Below are positions 9,831-18,664 of a stretch of DNA of 64,000 nucleotides, piece after piece. The position numbers and the translations under genes were made by a program. The notes beneath the pieces are model-generated. The model was not told the DNA's origin and did not search any database. It saw nothing but the letters and a program-made list of their open reading frames with translations. The stretch comes from an uncultured Desulfobacteraceae bacterium (GTDB lineage Bacteria; Desulfobacterota; Desulfobacteria; Desulfobacterales; UBA5852): assembly GCA_913060875.1 (NCBI GenBank), contig CAJXSL010000011.1:1-64000 (forward strand), in the 5' to 3' direction. The stretch's first letter is position 1, and each line of letters starts with the position of its first letter.

Positions 9831-10928
9831 TTATTCCGTTACGATCCCTTCCATGATAGCATCGTGGATTCGCGGCCGGAAGGTGCGGATTTTTTCATTG
9901 CCGCGCGAGGGATGCACCCGGTTGCTCAACAGGACAACTATGATCCCGCGATCGATATCCAGCCAGAAGGACGTCCCGGTAAATCCCAGATGTCCGACAC
10001 TGTTGGCTGAAAAATACCTTCCCGCGCTGGAACCCCGGGCCGACGGCGTATCGAAGCCCAGGGCCCAATCCGAACCGGGCTGTGTTCTCCAGAACGTATG
10101 CAGGATATGCGAAGCGAACGCCACACTTTTTTGTTCTTCCCGGTAAGCCCGCAGCAGAGAGCGCAGCAGATCTAAAACCGCCCGGGCGGTGCCGAACAGC
10201 CCCGCATGGCCGGCGACGCCGCCCTGGGTGTAGGCATTGTCATCGTGCACGGCCCCGCACAGCACCCTGCCCCGCCAAGGGCACGCTTCGGTGGCGGCAT
10301 AGATCCGGTCCGCCGGCGCCTCGTCCAGGGGATTGAAGAACAGGTCGGTTATTCCCAAAGGCGCGTAAACCGCTTGCGCGACATAGCGGTCCAGGCGCAT
10401 GCCAGTGCAGGCTTCGATCATCAGCCCCAGAGCGAGAAAATCGAGATCGCTGTAAAGGGCCACCGTCCCGGGCGTCGCCACCAAATCCTCGTCCGCCAGA
10501 TAGCGGGCCAGTTGCGGGCGGCGTTCGTCCGGGGGGACGTCACGCAGCCGCTCGAAATAGGGCTGCCAGGCCGGCCAGCCCGAGGAATGGCTCAGCAACT
10601 GACGGACGGTCACGCCGGCCTTGTCGGTGTTTTTCATGATCGGCAGCACCGCCCCCATGGGGGTATCCAGTTCCAGCCCGCCGTCCTGAACCAGCCGCAT
10701 CACGGCCAGGGTGGTGGCCAGGGGTTTGGTGAGCGAAGCCAGGTCGTAAACCGTCTCCCGCGTGACCGGCCGTTGCGATGTAAGATCGGTCACGCCCCGT
10801 GCCGCGTGCAAGAGGATATCTTCTCCGCGTGCCACCAGAAGCACCGCGCCTGGAAATACGCTTTCTTCGATCGCCTGCTGCATCAGCGCGTTTATGGCCA
10901 TTTCATTGGGGTGCGTGGGTGTCGTCAT
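9831..10928 (-). CDS. Serine hydrolase, class C beta-lactamase / esterase-like family
   Basis: This 365-residue protein belongs to the beta-lactamase-related serine hydrolases (PF00144 type). The catalytic SxxK motif is SLTK in VYDLASLTKPLATTLAVMRL, the Tyr motif is YSD in ALYSDLDFLALG, and GFTGTSFW near the C-terminus replaces the KTG/HTG motif. No signal peptide is evident, so it may act in the cytoplasm, as an esterase, amidase or peptidoglycan-fragment enzyme. The ATG at 10928 is chosen because the longer frame begins with TTG; no good ribosome binding site is visible for either. It lies next to an LD-carboxypeptidase gene, which suggests but does not prove a muropeptide recycling role. 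Confidence 0.8.
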   Translation of the reverse strand: MTTPTHPNEMAINALMQQAIEESVFPGAVLLVARGEDILLHAARGVTDLTSQRPVTRETVYDLASLTKPLATTLAVMRLVQDGGLELDTPMGAVLPIMKNTDKAGVTVRQLLSHSSGWPAWQPYFERLRDVPPDERRPQLARYLADEDLVATPGTVALYSDLDFLALGLMIEACTGMRLDRYVAQAVYAPLGITDLFFNPLDEAPADRIYAATEACPWRGRVLCGAVHDDNAYTQGGVAGHAGLFGTARAVLDLLRSLLRAYREEQKSVAFASHILHTFWRTQPGSDWALGFDTPSARGSSAGRYFSANSVGHLGFTGTSFWLDIDRGIIVVLLSNRVHPSRGNEKIRTFRPRIHDAIMEGIVTE

Positions 10929-11021
10929 GTATTTGTCGGGGGATAGGATAAAAAATATAGGGTTCCAGGATTCCAGGGGCCGGGGGGCCAAGGGTTAAAA
11001 AAAGAAAAATCCAATTGTCTA

Positions 11022-11055
11022 AGCCGGATATTTCACGCGTTCGAGATGTTCATCG
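11022..11055. repeat. Dispersed intergenic repeat (CGGATATTTCACGCG family), copy 1
   Basis: The stretch starting AGCCGGATATTTCACGCG and continuing into TTCGAGATGTTCATCG matches 32127-32163 almost throughout and shares its left half with 37723-37741, 48829-48860 and 55873-55917. It sits in the short gap between two convergent-looking minus-strand genes. Confidence 0.55.
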
Positions 11056-11089
11056 TTTTGTTTTTCACCTGCCCCCTTGGCCCCTTCTG

Positions 11090-12022
11090 TCAAGCCGTCG
11101 CCGCCTCAAAATACGACAGCCGCGGCGGCCGGGTGGTCAGGCGGGCTTTCAATCCGATGGGCAGGGTGGCGTTATCCGTCCCGTGACCAATGGGAAAATC
11201 AGCCACCACCGGGATCTCCAGCGGTTCAAAAATTCGCATGAACACCTCATGAATTTTCGCCGCTTTCCCGCAGTCTTCAAACTGCCCCAGCACCAGGCCG
11301 GCCACCCCGTCGAAACAGCCGGCCAGCGACATCTGAACCAGCATGCGGTCGATCCGGTAAGGCGCTTCGGTCACGTCTTCGATAAACAGCAGGCAGTCCT
11401 GGTAATTGGGGGCGTAAGGTGTGCCCACCAGATGACACAGCATGGTCAGGTTGCCCCCCATCACCGGCCCCGTCGCCTCGCCATGGTTCAGCACGGTCAC
11501 GCCGGAAGGCGAAAGCGATAGGGGATTGTCGGATGTCAGGGCCTGCCGGAGCATGGCCCGCCACGCCTCCGGAGATTTGCCCAGGGTGGTGCCCATGGGG
11601 CCGTGCAAGGATACCAGGTGGGCGTTGGCCATCAAAACACAGTGCAGCACGGTAATGTCGCTGAAGCCCACAAAGGCTTTCGGATGGCGCCGGATCAACT
11701 CCCAGTCCAGGTGGGGCAGCACCCGGGTAGCGCCGTACCCGCCCCGCGCGCAGAGGATGCCCTGGATGTCCGGATCCGCAAACAGGGTGTTGATTACCCC
11801 GGCACGGGCTTCATCCGGCCCGGCCAGGAATCCGTTTTTCCGGAAGATGGCCTCGGGGATGTGGATCTTGAAACCCATTTCCCGCAATACATCCATGCCC
11901 TGTGTAAAAAGATCGCTCTCGAACGGGCCGGACGGTGCGGCAATACCGATGGTATCCCCGGCCTTAAGACGCGGCGGACGAACAACCTTTCCAAACCCGG
12001 GATGCTGATTTTCAGGTCCCAT
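11090..12022 (-). CDS. ldcA: LD-carboxypeptidase (murein tetrapeptide carboxypeptidase, S66 family)
   Basis: The 310-residue protein has the S66 layout: an N-terminal domain with GDTIGIAAPSGPF and ILCARGGYGATRVLPHLD, the nucleophile Ser in VGFSDITVL, a Glu in the LLFIEDVTEAPYRIDRM region, and the catalytic His in VVADFPIGHGTDN. These enzymes remove the terminal D-Ala from tetrapeptides during cytoplasmic peptidoglycan recycling. No signal peptide is seen, in line with that. AGGA precedes the ATG by eight bases. The neighbouring serine hydrolase gene lies downstream on the same strand. Confidence 0.93.
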   Translation of the reverse strand: MGPENQHPGFGKVVRPPRLKAGDTIGIAAPSGPFESDLFTQGMDVLREMGFKIHIPEAIFRKNGFLAGPDEARAGVINTLFADPDIQGILCARGGYGATRVLPHLDWELIRRHPKAFVGFSDITVLHCVLMANAHLVSLHGPMGTTLGKSPEAWRAMLRQALTSDNPLSLSPSGVTVLNHGEATGPVMGGNLTMLCHLVGTPYAPNYQDCLLFIEDVTEAPYRIDRMLVQMSLAGCFDGVAGLVLGQFEDCGKAAKIHEVFMRIFEPLEIPVVADFPIGHGTDNATLPIGLKARLTTRPPRLSYFEAATA

Positions 12023-12040
12023 TGAAACATCCTATTTATA

Positions 12041-12124
12041 CCCGTCATTCCGGACTTTATCCGGCATCTCGTAGGGCAGGGTATGCAATGCCAGAAGATT
12101 CCGGATCAAGTCCGGAATGACAGG
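12041..12124. repeat. Palindromic intergenic repeat with inverted arms
   Basis: Left arm 12041-12069 (CCCGTCATTCCGGACTTTAT...) and right arm 12096-12124 are imperfect inverted copies of each other around a 26-base centre, giving an 84-base hairpin-forming unit. Arms built on GTCATTCCGGACTTGATCCGG occur as non-coding repeats in many bacterial genomes; that is from general knowledge. It lies between ldcA and tRNA-Pro. Confidence 0.7.
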
Positions 12125-12142
12125 CGCATCGCGATTCTCCGG

Positions 12143-12171
12143 TTGACAGCCCCAGGGCAAGGTGCTAAACA
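12143..12171 (+). promoter_or_regulatory. Predicted promoter of tRNA-Pro
   Basis: TTGACA at 12143-12148 and TAAACA at 12166-12171 are spaced by exactly 17 bases and end 12 bases before the mature tRNA 5' end, the usual layout for a stable RNA gene. Confidence 0.5.
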
Positions 12172-12183
12172 GCCTTTTTGCGT

Positions 12184-12262
<79 letters not shown>

Positions 12263-12276
12263 TCAGTCTAAACAAT

Positions 12277-12310
12277 AAAGCGGCTCACCTCAAGGGGTGG
12301 CCGCTTTTTT
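12277..12310 (+). terminator. Terminator after tRNA-Pro
   Basis: The stem AAAGCGGC...GCCGCTTT, extended by inner pairs CACC/GGTG, is followed by a run of T. A similar hairpin (13564-13602) follows the truncated tRNA copy. Confidence 0.8.
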
Positions 12311-12352
12311 GTTTAAGGGGAGTCTGGTTCCTGGGATCGGTTTGTCGGCAAA

Positions 12353-12372
12353 TCTTGACAGGGTGGCCGACA
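12353..12372 (+). repeat. IS-end-like repeat unit 1
   Basis: The unit TCTTGACAGGGTGGCCGACA recurs in altered form at 13644-13662 and 13676-13695. Multiple short repeats of this type resemble the multiple terminal repeats of IS21-like elements, but no transposase gene is present. Confidence 0.4.
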
Positions 12373-12496
12373 AGCCTTCAATTCAATCAGTCAAAACTAC
12401 AGTGCCCCTGCTGATCATTTCAACCAGGCAAGGGCACCATATTCTTCTACTTGCTTGTGGGCGTTATCAGATTTCCAGTTTCATGCAACCAAACCA

Positions 12497-13165
12497 TCAA
12501 AAACGGTAGCGCAGCCCCAAAAATGCTTCCGTCGCCACCAAATCCGCTTCGTAGTTACCGGCAGGAATTAGTAAGCCTATCGACGTCAGATCGACATCCA
12601 CATCCCCCATGTCGATATAGCGATAGCCGGCTTGCAGAATCCAATTGTCCGACAATTCGATTTCGGCCCCGCCTTCAATCTGCCAGGTGAAATTCATGTT
12701 GCGCTCATCCCCTTCGACCACACCGTCGGTCACATCGATTTTGACTTTGGTGCCGCCGATGCCGCCCCCAGCGTAAAAGGCGACGGCTTCATGTTTGAAA
12801 AACGTATAGAAAACCGACAGCATCAGAGAATCGGCTCGCACCTCCGAATCATAGAAAAAGGTCGGTGTTGGCGGAAGAAAGCTGTCGGTGGTAAACTCGA
12901 AATCCTGTCGATCGACATAACTCAATTCAGCCCGCCACCGGCCGTACTCCAATCCGGCCTTGAGACCGTAGGCCGTTTCGGCATCATTGTCGTCGTTGGT
13001 GTTCTCGAACATCCCCGCCGTATTATATCCCCCCGAATCCAGATCGACTCTGGTTCTTTCCAACTCTACCCCAAGATACGGGCGTAGACTGGTCTCTTCC
13101 GCATAAACAGGTACCGAAATGAGCGCAGCAACAAGCACGATCCATAGACTACGTACAACTTTCAT
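12497..13165 (-). CDS. Outer-membrane beta-barrel protein (riboswitch-controlled)
   Basis: The 222-residue protein has a signal peptide (MKVVRSLWIVLVAALISVPVYA) and then alternating amphipathic strands such as TAYGLKAGLEYGRWRAELSYVDR, SLMLSVFYTFF and a C-terminal strand ending in LGLRYRF, the aromatic C-terminal signature of BAM-inserted barrels. Eight strands are likely, as in OmpA/OmpW/Opa-like small barrels. AGGAGGGG precedes the ATG at 13165. The 5' leader carries a GEMM-I riboswitch and terminator, so expression should follow c-di-GMP level. It is the only gene between the two tRNA-Pro 3' repeats. Ligand or adhesive function cannot be read from the sequence. Confidence 0.85.
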   Translation of the reverse strand: MKVVRSLWIVLVAALISVPVYAEETSLRPYLGVELERTRVDLDSGGYNTAGMFENTNDDNDAETAYGLKAGLEYGRWRAELSYVDRQDFEFTTDSFLPPTPTFFYDSEVRADSLMLSVFYTFFKHEAVAFYAGGGIGGTKVKIDVTDGVVEGDERNMNFTWQIEGGAEIELSDNWILQAGYRYIDMGDVDVDLTSIGLLIPAGNYEADLVATEAFLGLRYRF

Positions 13166-13222
13166 TTCCCCTCCTATCATCTGCAACAACTGTTATTTTG
13201 AATGCCTCTCACCGCCGACAAT

Positions 13223-13251
13223 AAAAAACCGGGCTTTCAATGAAAACCCGG
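13223..13251 (-). terminator. Intrinsic terminator in the riboswitch expression platform
   Basis: On the minus strand a CCGGG...CCCGG stem, extended by TTTTC/GAAAG pairs, is followed by six T residues (13228-13223), about 60 bases before the outer-membrane protein ATG and directly after the aptamer. GCCGGGTT of the aptamer 3' arm resembles the terminator 5' arm, so alternative pairing is plausible. Confidence 0.8.
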
Positions 13252-13261
13252 CTACCATTTC

Positions 13262-13340
13262 GTTTTCGGCAACCCGGCTGTCTCGTTGAGACCCGTGGCG
13301 TTCCACCCCCGGCTCACACCGGGTTTGGCTTTTTCGTTTT
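13262..13340 (-). ncRNA. GEMM-I (cyclic di-GMP class I) riboswitch
   Basis: Read on the minus strand, the leader shows GCCAAACCCGG, a small hairpin, GGGTGGAACGCC, then ACGGGTCTC/GAGACAGCCGGGTTGCCG. This is the GEMM-I aptamer pattern, including the AAACC and GGxxGCC segments that form the P2/P3 docking and the ACGGGTCTC...GAGACAGCCGGG P3 stem seen in deltaproteobacterial examples. The position equal to residue 20 of the Vc2 aptamer, three bases before AAACC, is G. G there is known to favour c-di-GMP, while A marks the cyclic AMP-GMP variants of Geobacter. The terminator directly downstream indicates transcriptional control of the outer-membrane protein gene. Confidence 0.85.
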
Positions 13341-13343
13341 TAG

Positions 13344-13373
13344 TGTATACTTATGTATGAAAAATGTTTAACA
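13344..13373 (-). promoter_or_regulatory. Possible promoter of the riboswitch transcript
   Basis: An AT-rich stretch upstream of the aptamer contains minus-strand TTGTTA followed after about 18-19 bases by GTATACA. Placement relative to the aptamer 5' end fits a start just before it. Weak matches; approximate position. Confidence 0.3.
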
Positions 13374-13506
13374 AAAAGATAACGACAGATCAAGATCTAT
13401 ATTAAAAATTCCGATGCAATATGTCATAATTTCAGTAATTTTGAATAACAAACCAGCTGGAGAAAAACGAACGAGAAGGAAAGATGCGCAACTTTAAGAC
13501 GAGACT

Positions 13507-13551
<45 letters not shown>

Positions 13552-13563
13552 AACAGTTTAAAC

Positions 13564-13602
13564 AAATAAGCGGCTCACCTCATGGGGGTGGGCCGCTTAT
13601 TT
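13564..13602 (+). terminator. Terminator-like hairpin after the truncated tRNA copy
   Basis: Stem AAATAAGCGGC/GCCGCTTATTT with inner complementarity mirrors the terminator at 12277-12310 and lies at the same distance from the tRNA-derived repeat. It shows that the duplicated segment extends beyond the tRNA. Confidence 0.6.
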
Positions 13603-14133
13603 GTTGATGGGTTTCTGTGATCTGGGATGGGTTTGTCGAGGAATTTTGACAGGGGCCAGACAATTTTTCGGTTGATCCTGACAAAATGGCCGACACGTTG
13701 TCGATGCGTCGTCAACATTGATGCCGGTAATAGACCAACAAGCTGCCGGCCACGCTCATTTTTCAAGCTGGTGTTGCTTGCGGCCATAAATGCCGACACC
13801 AAAGCGAAAGCTATCAAAGGTATACATTGGGAACTCAAGCGAGCTGAAAAGAGCTTTAGTTGGTTGTCCGATATCGTGACAATGATGTGGTCAATCTGGA
13901 TTGTGCCATTTCCCGACAGAAGAAACAGATGACGACAAGCAAACCGGAGAACCAAAGAATATTCTTGACAGGAATATTCAACTCCGATAGTCCTCACACT
14001 CAGTTATCCAAATATTCCTGGAATCATAACAATTTTGATTCGTCAGCTCGAAATCCGGGCCGCTACCGGCCGTCAGGCGGCCGGACACCATTGATCCCCA
14101 CGTCCTCCCGGACTCTGAACCGAAAGTGAGGTT
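13603..14133. other. Gene-free region with IS-end-like repeats
   Basis: No supported gene lies here. Two degenerate TGACA...GGCCGACA units (13644-13662, 13676-13695) match the unit at 12353-12372 and look like remnants of an insertion-sequence end. Reading frames on both strands have no ribosome binding site and no recognisable product. The last part should hold the promoter of the downstream ABC transporter operon, but I see no convincing hexamers. Confidence 0.5.
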
Positions 14134-15108
14134 ATGCCGCTTCTCGAAGTCGACCACCTGAAGACCCACTTCCGCACGCCGCATGGCATGGTAAAAGCGG
14201 TGGATAACGTCAGCCTGACTTTAGACAGCGGCGAAGTCCTGGGGGTTGTGGGGGAATCGGGTTGCGGCAAGAGCGTGCTCTCCCTGTCCATCCTGCGGTT
14301 GTTACCCAGCCCGCCGGCGCACTTCGCCGGGGGCCGGATTGTGTTTGAAGGCATGGACCTGCTGGCCCAACCGGACGAAGCGATCCGCAATATCCGGGGG
14401 AATCGAATCAGCATGATTTTCCAGGAACCCATGACCGCCCTCAACCCCGTGTTTACCATCGGCAACCAACTCTCCGAGGTCTATCGGGTGCACCGGTCCA
14501 TCAATCAAAGCGAGGCCCTGGAAAAATCCGCCGCCATGCTGGAGAAAGTCGGCGTGCCGGCGCCCCGCCGCCGACTCCGGGAATATCCCTACCAGCTCTC
14601 CGGCGGCATGCGGCAGCGTGTCATGATCGCCATGGCCCTGGCCTGCCGACCTGCCCTGCTCATCGCCGATGAGCCCACCACGGCGCTGGACGTGACCATC
14701 CAGGCCCAGATCCTGGACCTGATGAACCAGCTCCGTGAGGAACTCCAGACCGCCATCGTCATCATCTCCCACGATCTCGGGGTTATTGCCGAGACGGCCG
14801 ACCGGGTGGTGGTGATGTACACCGGCCGAATCGTGGAGACCGCGACGACGCTGTCCCTGTTCGAAACCCCCCGGCACCCTTATACAAGGGGCTTGATGCG
14901 GGCGATCCCATCGCTGGCCCCGGGAGGCGTCCAGGGGGATCTCTATGAAATCGACGGGACAGTGCCGAGTCTGCTCAGCCTGCCGACCGGATGCGCCTTT
15001 CACCCGCGCTGCCCCCGGGCGGAGGCTGTCTGCCGCGAGAAACGCCCCGAACTGCGTGAACTGGCCCCCGGACACCGGGTGGCCTGCTGGATGGCCGACC
15101 ATGACTGA
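14134..15108 (+). CDS. dppD: Peptide/opine-type ABC transporter ATP-binding protein (DppD/OppD family)
   Basis: The 324-residue ATPase has Walker A GESGCGKS near residue 40, the Q-loop ([12 protein letters not shown]), the signature LSGGMRQR, Walker [13 protein letters not shown] and the switch His in IISHDLG. The C-terminus carries the oligopeptide-family domain with [14 protein letters not shown], whose Cys residues can bind an iron-sulfur cluster in this family. It energises import through the DppB/DppC pore. It is the first gene of a plus-strand run to 24688 and overlaps the next gene by eight bases. The substrate is inferred from neighbours to be lysine-related, saccharopine-like or peptide. 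Confidence 0.93.
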   Translation: MPLLEVDHLKTHFRTPHGMVKAVDNVSLTLDSGEVLGVVGESGCGKSVLSLSILRLLPSPPAHFAGGRIVFEGMDLLAQPDEAIRNIRGNRISMIFQEPMTALNPVFTIGNQLSEVYRVHRSINQSEALEKSAAMLEKVGVPAPRRRLREYPYQLSGGMRQRVMIAMALACRPALLIADEPTTALDVTIQAQILDLMNQLREELQTAIVIISHDLGVIAETADRVVVMYTGRIVETATTLSLFETPRHPYTRGLMRAIPSLAPGGVQGDLYEIDGTVPSLLSLPTGCAFHPRCPRAEAVCREKRPELRELAPGHRVACWMADHD

Positions 15109-16156
15109 TTTTTTACAGGTCTATAACCTGGTCAAACACTTTCCGGTGCGACGCGGCCTGTTGCGCAGCCGCCGGGAAGTGGTGCATGCCGTGGACGGGA
15201 TCTCCTTCAGCCTGGCAGCGGAAGAGACCCTGGGGCTGGTGGGGGAATCCGGCTGCGGCAAGTCCACCGCCGGCCGTTCCATCCTGCGCTTGATCGAACC
15301 CACCGACGGACAGGTATGGTTCCAGGGCCGAAACGTGCTGTCGATGGGGCATCGGGAAGAACGGGAAATGCGTCGGGAGATGCAGATGATTTTCCAGGAC
15401 CCTTTCGGGTCCCTCAATCCCCGGCTGACGGTGGAACGCATCGTGGAGGAACCCCTTCTGACCCATCGCGTCGGTGACAGCCGGGAACGCCGGCAGCGGG
15501 TGGAGGAAGCCTTGCAGACAGTGGGACTGCTGCCCGAGCATATGAAGCGCTTCCCCCACGAATTCTCCGGCGGGCAGCGCCAGCGCATCATGATCGCCCG
15601 GGCGCTCATCCTGCAGCCCAGCCTGATCATTGCCGACGAGCCGGTGTCGGCCCTGGATGTTTCCGTGCAGGCCCAGATTCTCAATCTAATGGTGCGGCTG
15701 CAACGCCAGTTCCGCTTCTCCTATGTCATCATTTCCCATGATCTGGGGGTAATCCGCCATGTCAGTCACCGGGTGGCGGTCATGTATCTCGGACAGATCG
15801 TGGAAACCGCTCCGGCCGACGCCCTTTTCGAGGCCCCGAAACATCCCTACACCAGGGCACTGCTTTCGGCCGTGCCCCAGCCGGACCCCCGCCGCAAACA
15901 GCGGCGGATCCTGCTCACGGGGGATGTGCCGTCCCCCCTGCACCCCCCGTCGGGGTGCCGCTTTCACCCGCGCTGCCCGGAGCGCATGGCCATATGCAGC
16001 CGCGAGGCACCGGTCACACGGGAAGCCGGCCCCGGACATCGCGTGGCCTGCCATCTGCATACGGAAGGCCCGGTTTGGGAACCGGTGCCGCCCGAGGGAA
16101 AACCCCGTCCGAGGCACGCCTTGGACGGCAACACCAATCGCAAGGTGCAACCGTAA
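15101..16156 (+). CDS. dppF: Peptide/opine-type ABC transporter ATP-binding protein (DppF/OppF family)
   Basis: The 351-residue second ATPase has Walker [10 protein letters not shown], signature FSGGQRQR, Walker [13 protein letters not shown] and the C-terminal [14 protein letters not shown] Cys motif. It pairs with DppD to form the heterodimeric motor. An upstream in-frame extension exists, but the ATG at 15101 is chosen because it is followed at once by the typical start [19 protein letters not shown] and overlaps the dppD stop by eight bases. The last 30 residues are a Pro-rich, probably disordered tail. Confidence 0.93.
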   Translation: MTDFLQVYNLVKHFPVRRGLLRSRREVVHAVDGISFSLAAEETLGLVGESGCGKSTAGRSILRLIEPTDGQVWFQGRNVLSMGHREEREMRREMQMIFQDPFGSLNPRLTVERIVEEPLLTHRVGDSRERRQRVEEALQTVGLLPEHMKRFPHEFSGGQRQRIMIARALILQPSLIIADEPVSALDVSVQAQILNLMVRLQRQFRFSYVIISHDLGVIRHVSHRVAVMYLGQIVETAPADALFEAPKHPYTRALLSAVPQPDPRRKQRRILLTGDVPSPLHPPSGCRFHPRCPERMAICSREAPVTREAGPGHRVACHLHTEGPVWEPVPPEGKPRPRHALDGNTNRKVQP

Positions 16157-16172
16157 ACTGAAGGAGGGTTGA

Positions 16173-17675
16173 ATGATGAAAAGATGGATGCTGATCAGTC
16201 TGTTGGCCGTGATCGGCCTGGCGCTGGGGGCCTTTCCGGCCGCCGCCGCAGGTGCCGACACTCTGGTGGTGGTGCAGGAAGCCGAGCCCGTGGGCCTGGA
16301 CCTGATGCAAAACTCGATCCAGACGACCATGAGCGTCTGCTACAACATTCACGACACGCTTTTCCACCCCCAGGAGGACGCCTCCGTCCTACCGGCCCTG
16401 GCCGAAAAATGGGAAAAAACGGACGATCTGACCTGGAAGATCACCCTTCGCAAGGACGCCGTGTTCCACAACGGTGAGCCGGTCAATGCCGCCGCCGTCA
16501 AGTTCTCCTTCGACCGCGTCAGCAAGGAAGGGATGCAATCCCCCCACAAGGGCAAACTGCTCTCGGCTTTCACCGAACTGGCCGTCGTGGACGAATACAC
16601 CTTTACGATCAAAACCGGCAAACCTTACGCCCCCGGCCTCTACATACTGGGCTACTACCTGCCCATCGTGCCCCCCAAATACGTCCAGGAAGTAGGCGAC
16701 GAGAAGTACAACACCGATCCGGTGGGATGCGGCCCCTACAAGCTGAGCAAATGGATGCGGGGCGAAGAAATTGTGCTGGAGCGTTTCGACAAGTACTACG
16801 GCCCCCAACCGGCCTATAAAACGGTGGTCTTCAAGGCCAATCCCGAAGAAGCCTCCCGCGTGGCGTCCCTGCTGACCGGCGAAGCCCAGGTTGCCAGCGC
16901 CATTCCGGTACACCAGCGCAAGAAGATCGCCGGGTCGGGCAAGGCCTATCTCACCAATCAGATGGGCGTCATGCCCTACCTGGGCATCAACACCTACGAG
17001 GCGCCCTTCGACGACGTGCGGGTCCGCCAGGCCCTCAACCACGCCATCGACAAAGCGCTCATCGGCAAGGCGCTGTTCGGCGGCAAGGCCATTATCTGCA
17101 ACGGCCCCATCAGCCCGCGCACCTTCGGTGCCAGCCCCAACCTGAAACCCTACGCCTACGATCCTGCCAAGGCCAAGGCGCTTCTGAAAGCGGCCGGCCA
17201 TGCCGACGGACTCGACGTGCGGCTGGCCTACCCGACCTACATGTCCCAGATCCAGGAGCAGGCCGAAGCCATTGCCGCCAATATGGGCAAAGCCGGTTTC
17301 CGCGTAACCCTGGAACCCTACGAACGCGCCGTCATGTGGGAACGCTACAAGGGTAAAAAGCACCAGCTCTACATCTACTGGTGGGATGATGCGCCCGAGC
17401 CCGACCGCTACATTTACTCCCTGTTCCACTCCAAGAGCCGGGACTATTACTACAAAAACGAGGCCGTGGACGCGCTGCTCGACAAGGGCCGTACGATCAT
17501 GGACCGCGCCGAGCGGGCCAAGGTCTACGCCCAGATCGACGAAATGCTCTACGAGGACGCCCCCTGGGCTTATCTATACATCGTGCCCGAGGTGTTCGCC
17601 GTAGCCAATGACGTGGACTACCAGGGACGCCGCGACGGCTTCCTGAACATGCGCTACGCCAAACCGAAAAAGTAG
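16173..17675 (+). CDS. dppA: ABC transporter substrate-binding protein, family 5
   Basis: This 500-residue protein has a clear signal peptide (MMKRWMLISLLAVIGLALGA to about AAAAGA) and the family 5 solute-binding fold, with LPALAEKWEKTDDLTWKITL, GCGPYKLSKW and VRQALNHAIDKALI as landmarks. No lipobox Cys is present, so the protein should be free in the periplasm. It delivers the ligand to DppBC. AAGGAGGG precedes the ATG by six bases, the strongest ribosome binding site in the operon, fitting high expression. The ligand class (peptides, opines, nickel chelates) cannot be told from sequence alone. Confidence 0.93.
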   Translation: MMKRWMLISLLAVIGLALGAFPAAAAGADTLVVVQEAEPVGLDLMQNSIQTTMSVCYNIHDTLFHPQEDASVLPALAEKWEKTDDLTWKITLRKDAVFHNGEPVNAAAVKFSFDRVSKEGMQSPHKGKLLSAFTELAVVDEYTFTIKTGKPYAPGLYILGYYLPIVPPKYVQEVGDEKYNTDPVGCGPYKLSKWMRGEEIVLERFDKYYGPQPAYKTVVFKANPEEASRVASLLTGEAQVASAIPVHQRKKIAGSGKAYLTNQMGVMPYLGINTYEAPFDDVRVRQALNHAIDKALIGKALFGGKAIICNGPISPRTFGASPNLKPYAYDPAKAKALLKAAGHADGLDVRLAYPTYMSQIQEQAEAIAANMGKAGFRVTLEPYERAVMWERYKGKKHQLYIYWWDDAPEPDRYIYSLFHSKSRDYYYKNEAVDALLDKGRTIMDRAERAKVYAQIDEMLYEDAPWAYLYIVPEVFAVANDVDYQGRRDGFLNMRYAKPKK

Positions 17676-17737
17676 TTGTATTTACCCCGTAGCGGGTCCG
17701 TCGCCGGACTTCCCGGCGGCGGACCCGCGGAGGGCCT

Positions 17738-18664
17738 ATGCTGCCTTATCTACTGAAAAGACTCTGGCATACCGTGTTTGTCATCATCGGCATTTCGGTG
17801 ATCAGCTTTTTCTTCATCCACCTGTCCGGTGACCCGGTCATGCTCATGCTGCCGGCCGACGCCTCCCATCAGGAGATCGAGGCCCTGCGGGAACAGCTGG
17901 GCTTCAACGCCCCGCTCTACGAGCAGTATTTCCGTTTCGCCTTCAGGGCCATCCAGGGGGATTTCGGAAACTCGCTCTACTACAAGATTCCGGCCATGCA
18001 GCTGATCATCGAACGGCTGCCGGCCAGCCTCGAGCTTGCCACTGCGGCCATGATAATCGCGCTGGTGGTGGCGGTGCCCATCGGCATCATCTCCGCGGTC
18101 CGGCGGGGATCCCTGCTCGACATGGGCAGCATGCTGGGGGCGCTTTTCGGGTTGTCCATGCCCCACTTCTGGCTGGGCATCATGCTGATCCTGCTCTTTT
18201 CCGTCCAGCTCGGCTGGCTGCCCACCTCGGGCCGGGGTACGCTGGCCCACCTCATCATGCCGTCGCTGGCCCTGGGGCTGAGCCTCACGGCCATGTTCGC
18301 ACGGCTGACCCGTTCGGTCATGCTGGAGGTGCTCAATCTCGACTATATTCGCACCGCCCGCTCCAAAGGCCTCAGGGAGCGCATGGTCATCAGCAAACAT
18401 GCCCTCAAAAACGCCCTGATTCCCATCGTGACCGTGGCCGGCATGCAGTTTGGTTTTCTGCTGGGCGGCACTGTAATCATCGAAACGGTCTTTGCCTGGC
18501 CGGGCGTGGGACGGCTGGTGGTCCAGGCGATTTTCAACCGCGACTACCCGCTGGTTCAATCCATCGTGCTGGTGCTGGCCCTGATCTTCGTGGCCGTCAA
18601 TTTTCTGGTGGATATGCTCTACATGTACCTGGATCCCCAAATCAACTACTTCGAGGACAAATGA
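17738..18664 (+). CDS. dppB: ABC transporter permease (DppB family)
   Basis: The 308-residue membrane protein has six hydrophobic segments and the BPD_transp_1 permease domain. The coupling-helix EAA-like loop is RTARSKGLRERMVISKHALKNALIP, which docks on the ATPases (landmark only). The N-terminus MLPYLLKRLWHTVFVIIGIS is standard for DppB. It overlaps the next permease gene by four bases. Confidence 0.94.
   Translation: MLPYLLKRLWHTVFVIIGISVISFFFIHLSGDPVMLMLPADASHQEIEALREQLGFNAPLYEQYFRFAFRAIQGDFGNSLYYKIPAMQLIIERLPASLELATAAMIIALVVAVPIGIISAVRRGSLLDMGSMLGALFGLSMPHFWLGIMLILLFSVQLGWLPTSGRGTLAHLIMPSLALGLSLTAMFARLTRSVMLEVLNLDYIRTARSKGLRERMVISKHALKNALIPIVTVAGMQFGFLLGGTVIIETVFAWPGVGRLVVQAIFNRDYPLVQSIVLVLALIFVAVNFLVDMLYMYLDPQINYFEDK

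Noticed and set aside
13262-13340. Cyclic AMP-GMP (Geobacter-type) riboswitch
   Set aside because: The base equal to Vc2 position 20 is G, which favours c-di-GMP; kept as GEMM-I of the c-di-GMP type.
13575-13997. A 140-codon minus-strand frame
   Set aside because: It runs through the terminator hairpin and IS-end-like repeats, has no ribosome binding site and no family likeness.
16349-17429. Long minus-strand frames opposite dppA
   Set aside because: Antisense to a gene with a signal peptide, strong ribosome binding site and full family match.
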